Assembly: GCA_963169195.1 (NCBI GenBank)
Contig: CAUJDN010000115.1
Coordinates: 33,752 to 97,751, forward strand
Length of the DNA: 64,000 bases
Reading direction: 5' to 3'
From: Acidobacteriota bacterium
GTDB taxonomy: Bacteria; Acidobacteriota; Vicinamibacteria; Vicinamibacterales; UBA2999
The translations under genes were made by a program, and so were the position numbers. Each line of letters begins with the position of its first letter. The stretch's first letter is position 1. The notes beneath the pieces were generated by a model. It saw nothing but the letters and a program-made list of their open reading frames with translations. It did not search any database and was not told the origin of the DNA. Positions 61,520 to 64,000 of the stretch are shown piece after piece.

Positions 61520-64000
61520 ATGAGCATGGGTCCGGGCAGCCGGCTTGGTCACTACGAAGTCGTCGCGCCGCTCGGCGCGGGCGGGATGGGGGAGGTGTAT
61601 CGCGCCCGCGACACGCAGTTGAAGCGCGACGTGGCGCTGAAGACGCTGCCGGCCGGCGTGGCCGGAGATGCCGAGCGGCTGGCGAGGTTCCAGCGTGAAG
61701 CCGAGGTGCTGGCGGCGCTCAATCACCCGCACATCGCGCAGATCTTCGGCGTGGCCGACGGGGCGATCGACGGCGTCACGGTGCGCGCGCTGGTGATGGA
61801 GCTGGTGGAGGGCGAGGACCTCGCCCGGCGGCTTGCCGCGGGCGCCATCCCGGGGGCCGAGGCCCTGGCGATCGCGACGCAGATCGGGCAGGCTCTCGAC
61901 TACGCGCACGAGCACGGCATCGTGCACCGGGACCTGAAGCCGGCGAACGTCAAGGTACGCGAGGACGGAACGGTGAAGGTCCTGGACTTCGGCCTGGCGA
62001 AGCTTCAAGACCCCAGGACCTCAGGACCCCAAGCCCTCAAGACCCCAGGCCCCCAGAACCTCAGTGCCTCGCCCACTTTCACGTCGCCGGCCATGACACA
62101 CGCGGGGGTGATTCTCGGGACGGCCGCGTACATGGCGCCCGAGCAGGCGAAGGGAAGGGTGGTCGACAAGCGGGCGGACATCTGGGCGTTCGGGTGCGTG
62201 CTGTACGAGATGCTCACCGGCTCGCGAGCCTTCGACGGCGAGGACGTGACCGATTCGATCGTCGCGGTGCTGAGCCGCGAGCCGGCCTGGGCGGCTCTGC
62301 CGGCGGACACGCCGCCGGCGATCCGGAAGCTGCTGCGGCGGTGCCTGGAGAAGGACCGCGCGCGGCGGCTCGCCGACATCCGCGACGCGCTGTTCGAAAT
62401 CGACGAGGCGCTCGCGCACCCGGAGGCCGTGGCCGACGCCCCCACACCGGCGGTGGCCCCCGCCTCGTCGCGGCGTCACGCTGCGTGGTTCCTGGCCGGC
62501 GCCGCCGCCACGGCGGCGGTGGTCGGGGCCGCGAGCCTGACCGGCCTGTGGCCCCGTGTGGCATCCGTGGATGCCGCGGCGGCCGCATCCCCCGTGTTGC
62601 GCACGGCCGTCACGCTGCCGCCGGCGCAGCCGCTGGCCCTCACCGTCCGCACGCCGCCCGTTGGCTTCGATCTCGGCTCCGTTGCGATCTCACCCGACGG
62701 CACGCAGCTCGCCTACGTCTCAATCACGGCATCCGACAGCGCGATGTCGGTCATCGATCTGGCCACCGGGCGCGCCCGGGAGTTGAAGGGGACTGAGGGA
62801 GCCATCCACGGCTTCTTCTCACCTGACGGCCGCCAGCTCGGGTTCCTCACCCGCGACCGCGTCAAGGCGGTTCCCGTGGAGGGGGGAGGCGTGCAGACTC
62901 TCGCCGAGGCGCGGTCGCCGACGCTTGGGCGGTGGTTCGCCGATGACACTGTTTACTTCACGGAAGGGGAAGGCCGGAATCTCAGCCGCGTCCCCGCGTC
63001 TGGAGGAAAGCCGGCGCCGGTGGGCGACGCGTACGACGAGCTCATCACCGATGTGCTGCCTGGGGGCGACACGCGTCTCGTGACCCAGCTGAAAGGCATC
63101 GGCGGCGATCACCACACGATCGCGCTGCGTTCCTCGGACGGAACCGTGACGCCGCTCGTCCGGCAGGGGTTCGGCGCTACGTACGTGGAGCCGGGCTACC
63201 TCGTCTTCGGTCGCACGGGCTCGGTGTTCGCGGTCGCGTTCGATGCGGCATCGAAGGTGGTCACCGGCGAGCCCGTGCTGCTGGCCGAGGGCGCCAGCGT
63301 CGATTCGCTGTTCCAGGTCGTCCAGGCCGCCGCGGCGCGCAACGGGCTGCTGGCATACGTCCTGGGCGGTGACCGGGCGATGGGACAGCCCGCGTGGGTG
63401 GATCGCACGGGCACCACCCCCATCTCCGACATGCCATCGCGCGTCTATGGGCAGATCAGCCTCACCAGGGACGGCCGTCGTCTGGCCGTCCATGTGTCCG
63501 ACGCCACGGATCACATCCTGGTGCACGACCTGGAGCGGAACATCGGGAGGCGTCTGCCTGGCGACGATGCCGCCGGTTGGCCGGCGTGGAGCTGGGATGG
63601 CCGACGGCTGATGTCGAAAGCTCGACTGGGGGGCGGTGACTGGGGGAGTTTCGTCCAGGATGTGGATGGGGCGGCACCGAGCCGCCTCCTCGCGACGCCG
63701 ATCGCCGGCTTCTACGCCTACGAGTGGGGCTCAGGAGAGACCATCGCCTTCAGGAAGCTTCAGTTGCCCAACCAGATCCTGGTCGGCACGCTGGACACAG
63801 CCGCCACGCCAGCGTTCGACGGGTTTTTCCCGTCGTTCTCGCCCGACGGCCGATGGCTTGCCTACGTGTCCGACGAGACCGGCACGAACGAGATCTATGT
63901 GCGCTCGCTCCCGGACGGCAAGGTCGTGCGCCAGGTCTCTCACGGGGGCGGCATCGAGCCGCTGTGGCTGGCCAGCGGCGAAGTGTTCTATCGCGTCGGG
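61520..64000 (+). CDS. Kinase K5: serine/threonine kinase with propeller, cut by the window edge
   Basis: At least 827 residues, open to the window edge. It belongs to a more distant kinase subgroup than K1-K4 ([72 protein letters not shown]), yet has the 8-bp repeat at the identical position. One membrane helix lies near residues 318-338 (WFLAGAAATAAVVGAASLTGLW), followed by a PD40 propeller (SPDGTQLAYVSIT, SPDGRQLGFLTRD, SPDGRWLAYVSDETGTNEIYV). Seven repeats keep the frame, so the gene is read as ON. Confidence 0.9.
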   Translation, partial: MSMGPGSRLGHYEVVAPLGAGGMGEVYRARDTQLKRDVALKTLPAGVAGDAERLARFQREAEVLAALNHPHIAQIFGVADGAIDGVTVRALVMELVEGEDLARRLAAGAIPGAEALAIATQIGQALDYAHEHGIVHRDLKPANVKVREDGTVKVLDFGLAKLQDPRTSGPQALKTPGPQNLSASPTFTSPAMTHAGVILGTAAYMAPEQAKGRVVDKRADIWAFGCVLYEMLTGSRAFDGEDVTDSIVAVLSREPAWAALPADTPPAIRKLLRRCLEKDRARRLADIRDALFEIDEALAHPEAVADAPTPAVAPASSRRHAAWFLAGAAATAAVVGAASLTGLWPRVASVDAAAAASPVLRTAVTLPPAQPLALTVRTPPVGFDLGSVAISPDGTQLAYVSITASDSAMSVIDLATGRARELKGTEGAIHGFFSPDGRQLGFLTRDRVKAVPVEGGGVQTLAEARSPTLGRWFADDTVYFTEGEGRNLSRVPASGGKPAPVGDAYDELITDVLPGGDTRLVTQLKGIGGDHHTIALRSSDGTVTPLVRQGFGATYVEPGYLVFGRTGSVFAVAFDAASKVVTGEPVLLAEGASVDSLFQVVQAAAARNGLLAYVLGGDRAMGQPAWVDRTGTTPISDMPSRVYGQISLTRDGRRLAVHVSDATDHILVHDLERNIGRRLPGDDAAGWPAWSWDGRRLMSKARLGGGDWGSFVQDVDGAAPSRLLATPIAGFYAYEWGSGETIAFRKLQLPNQILVGTLDTAATPAFDGFFPSFSPDGRWLAYVSDETGTNEIYVRSLPDGKVVRQVSHGGGIEPLWLASGEVFYRVG
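62007..62062 (+). repeat. 8-bp repeat array in K5, n = 7
   Basis: Units: AAGACCCC, AGGACCTC, AGGACCCC, AAGCCCTC, AAGACCCC, AGGCCCCC, AGAACCTC, flanked by AAGCTTC and AGTGCCTCGCCC. The most degenerate of the five arrays; unit 7 equals the unit of the array at 12881-12936. Confidence 0.93.

Noticed and set aside
40072..64000. An integron, transposon or prophage explaining the kinase-TA array
   Set aside because: I found no integrase, transposase, phage structural gene, attC-like hairpins or terminal inverted repeats in the region.

Overview
The window is very GC-rich (70% or more by eye), with long overlapping antisense reading frames that are almost all shadows. The gene content points to an Acidobacteriota genome, most likely Vicinamibacteria/subgroup 6. 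The clues are several serine/threonine kinases fused to PD40/TolB-like propellers, a secreted VPS10/BNR-repeat protein, multihaem respiration genes and many VapBC-type toxin-antitoxin (TA) modules. This placement is an inference from gene families; no rRNA or tRNA is present to confirm it.

Layout. 1-1226 (minus): a small operon with CBS-domain and phosphoribosyltransferase genes. 1575-6811 (plus): a tightly overlapped operon with an acetyl-CoA-synthetase-like ligase, pyruvate-dehydrogenase-type E1alpha, E1beta and lipoyl E2, ending in an acyl carrier protein. 6847-9463: a saccharopine-dehydrogenase-like oxidoreductase and an NhaC-family antiporter. 9471-11421 (minus): sugar aminotransferase and WbqC-like protein. 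11583-12842: secreted TIM-barrel-like protein. 12927-21926 (minus): a respiratory supercluster of ba3-type oxidase subunits, Rieske protein and cytochrome b, then a 15-bp minisatellite, an HAO-family octahaem cytochrome, NapA and a duplicated NapB-like tetrahaem lipoprotein. 22133-29497: thioredoxin, CMD-family protein, secreted propeller proteins, a small lipoprotein and a membrane protein. 29647-35050 (plus): a cytochrome P450 translationally coupled to a 1210-residue exported fusion (cytochrome c, cupredoxin, propeller, two TIG domains, TsdA-like dihaem cytochrome), then a SurA-N-like protein. 35123-39946: an M19 dipeptidase homologue lacking part of its metal site, the two aconitase X subunits and a Tat-exported ThDP enzyme.

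40072-64000 is the most unusual part. Five membrane-anchored kinase genes (called K1-K5 here) alternate with at least seven recognisable TA modules and one possible eighth, an AAA/DUF4143 ATPase, and many short remnants of all of these. All five kinases carry an array of imperfect 8-bp repeats at the same place, inside the activation segment between DFG and APE. Because 8 is not a multiple of 3, copy number sets the reading frame: n=4 (K3), 7 (K4) and 7 (K5) are in frame, n=8 (K1) and 6 (K2) are not. K1 has a clean 2.1-kb open frame beyond the shift, so it looks like a gene switched OFF by one repeat unit. This suggests phase-variable signalling kinases embedded in a recombination-prone TA array. 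Related 8-bp repeats also lie between two convergent genes at 12.9 kb.

Many starts in the window have a TATAAT-like hexamer 5-14 nt upstream and no obvious ribosome binding site, which suggests leaderless transcription is common here. An operon in the kinase array (ECF sigma factor, 73-residue protein, MscS-like channel) and a single-domain response regulator complete the region.
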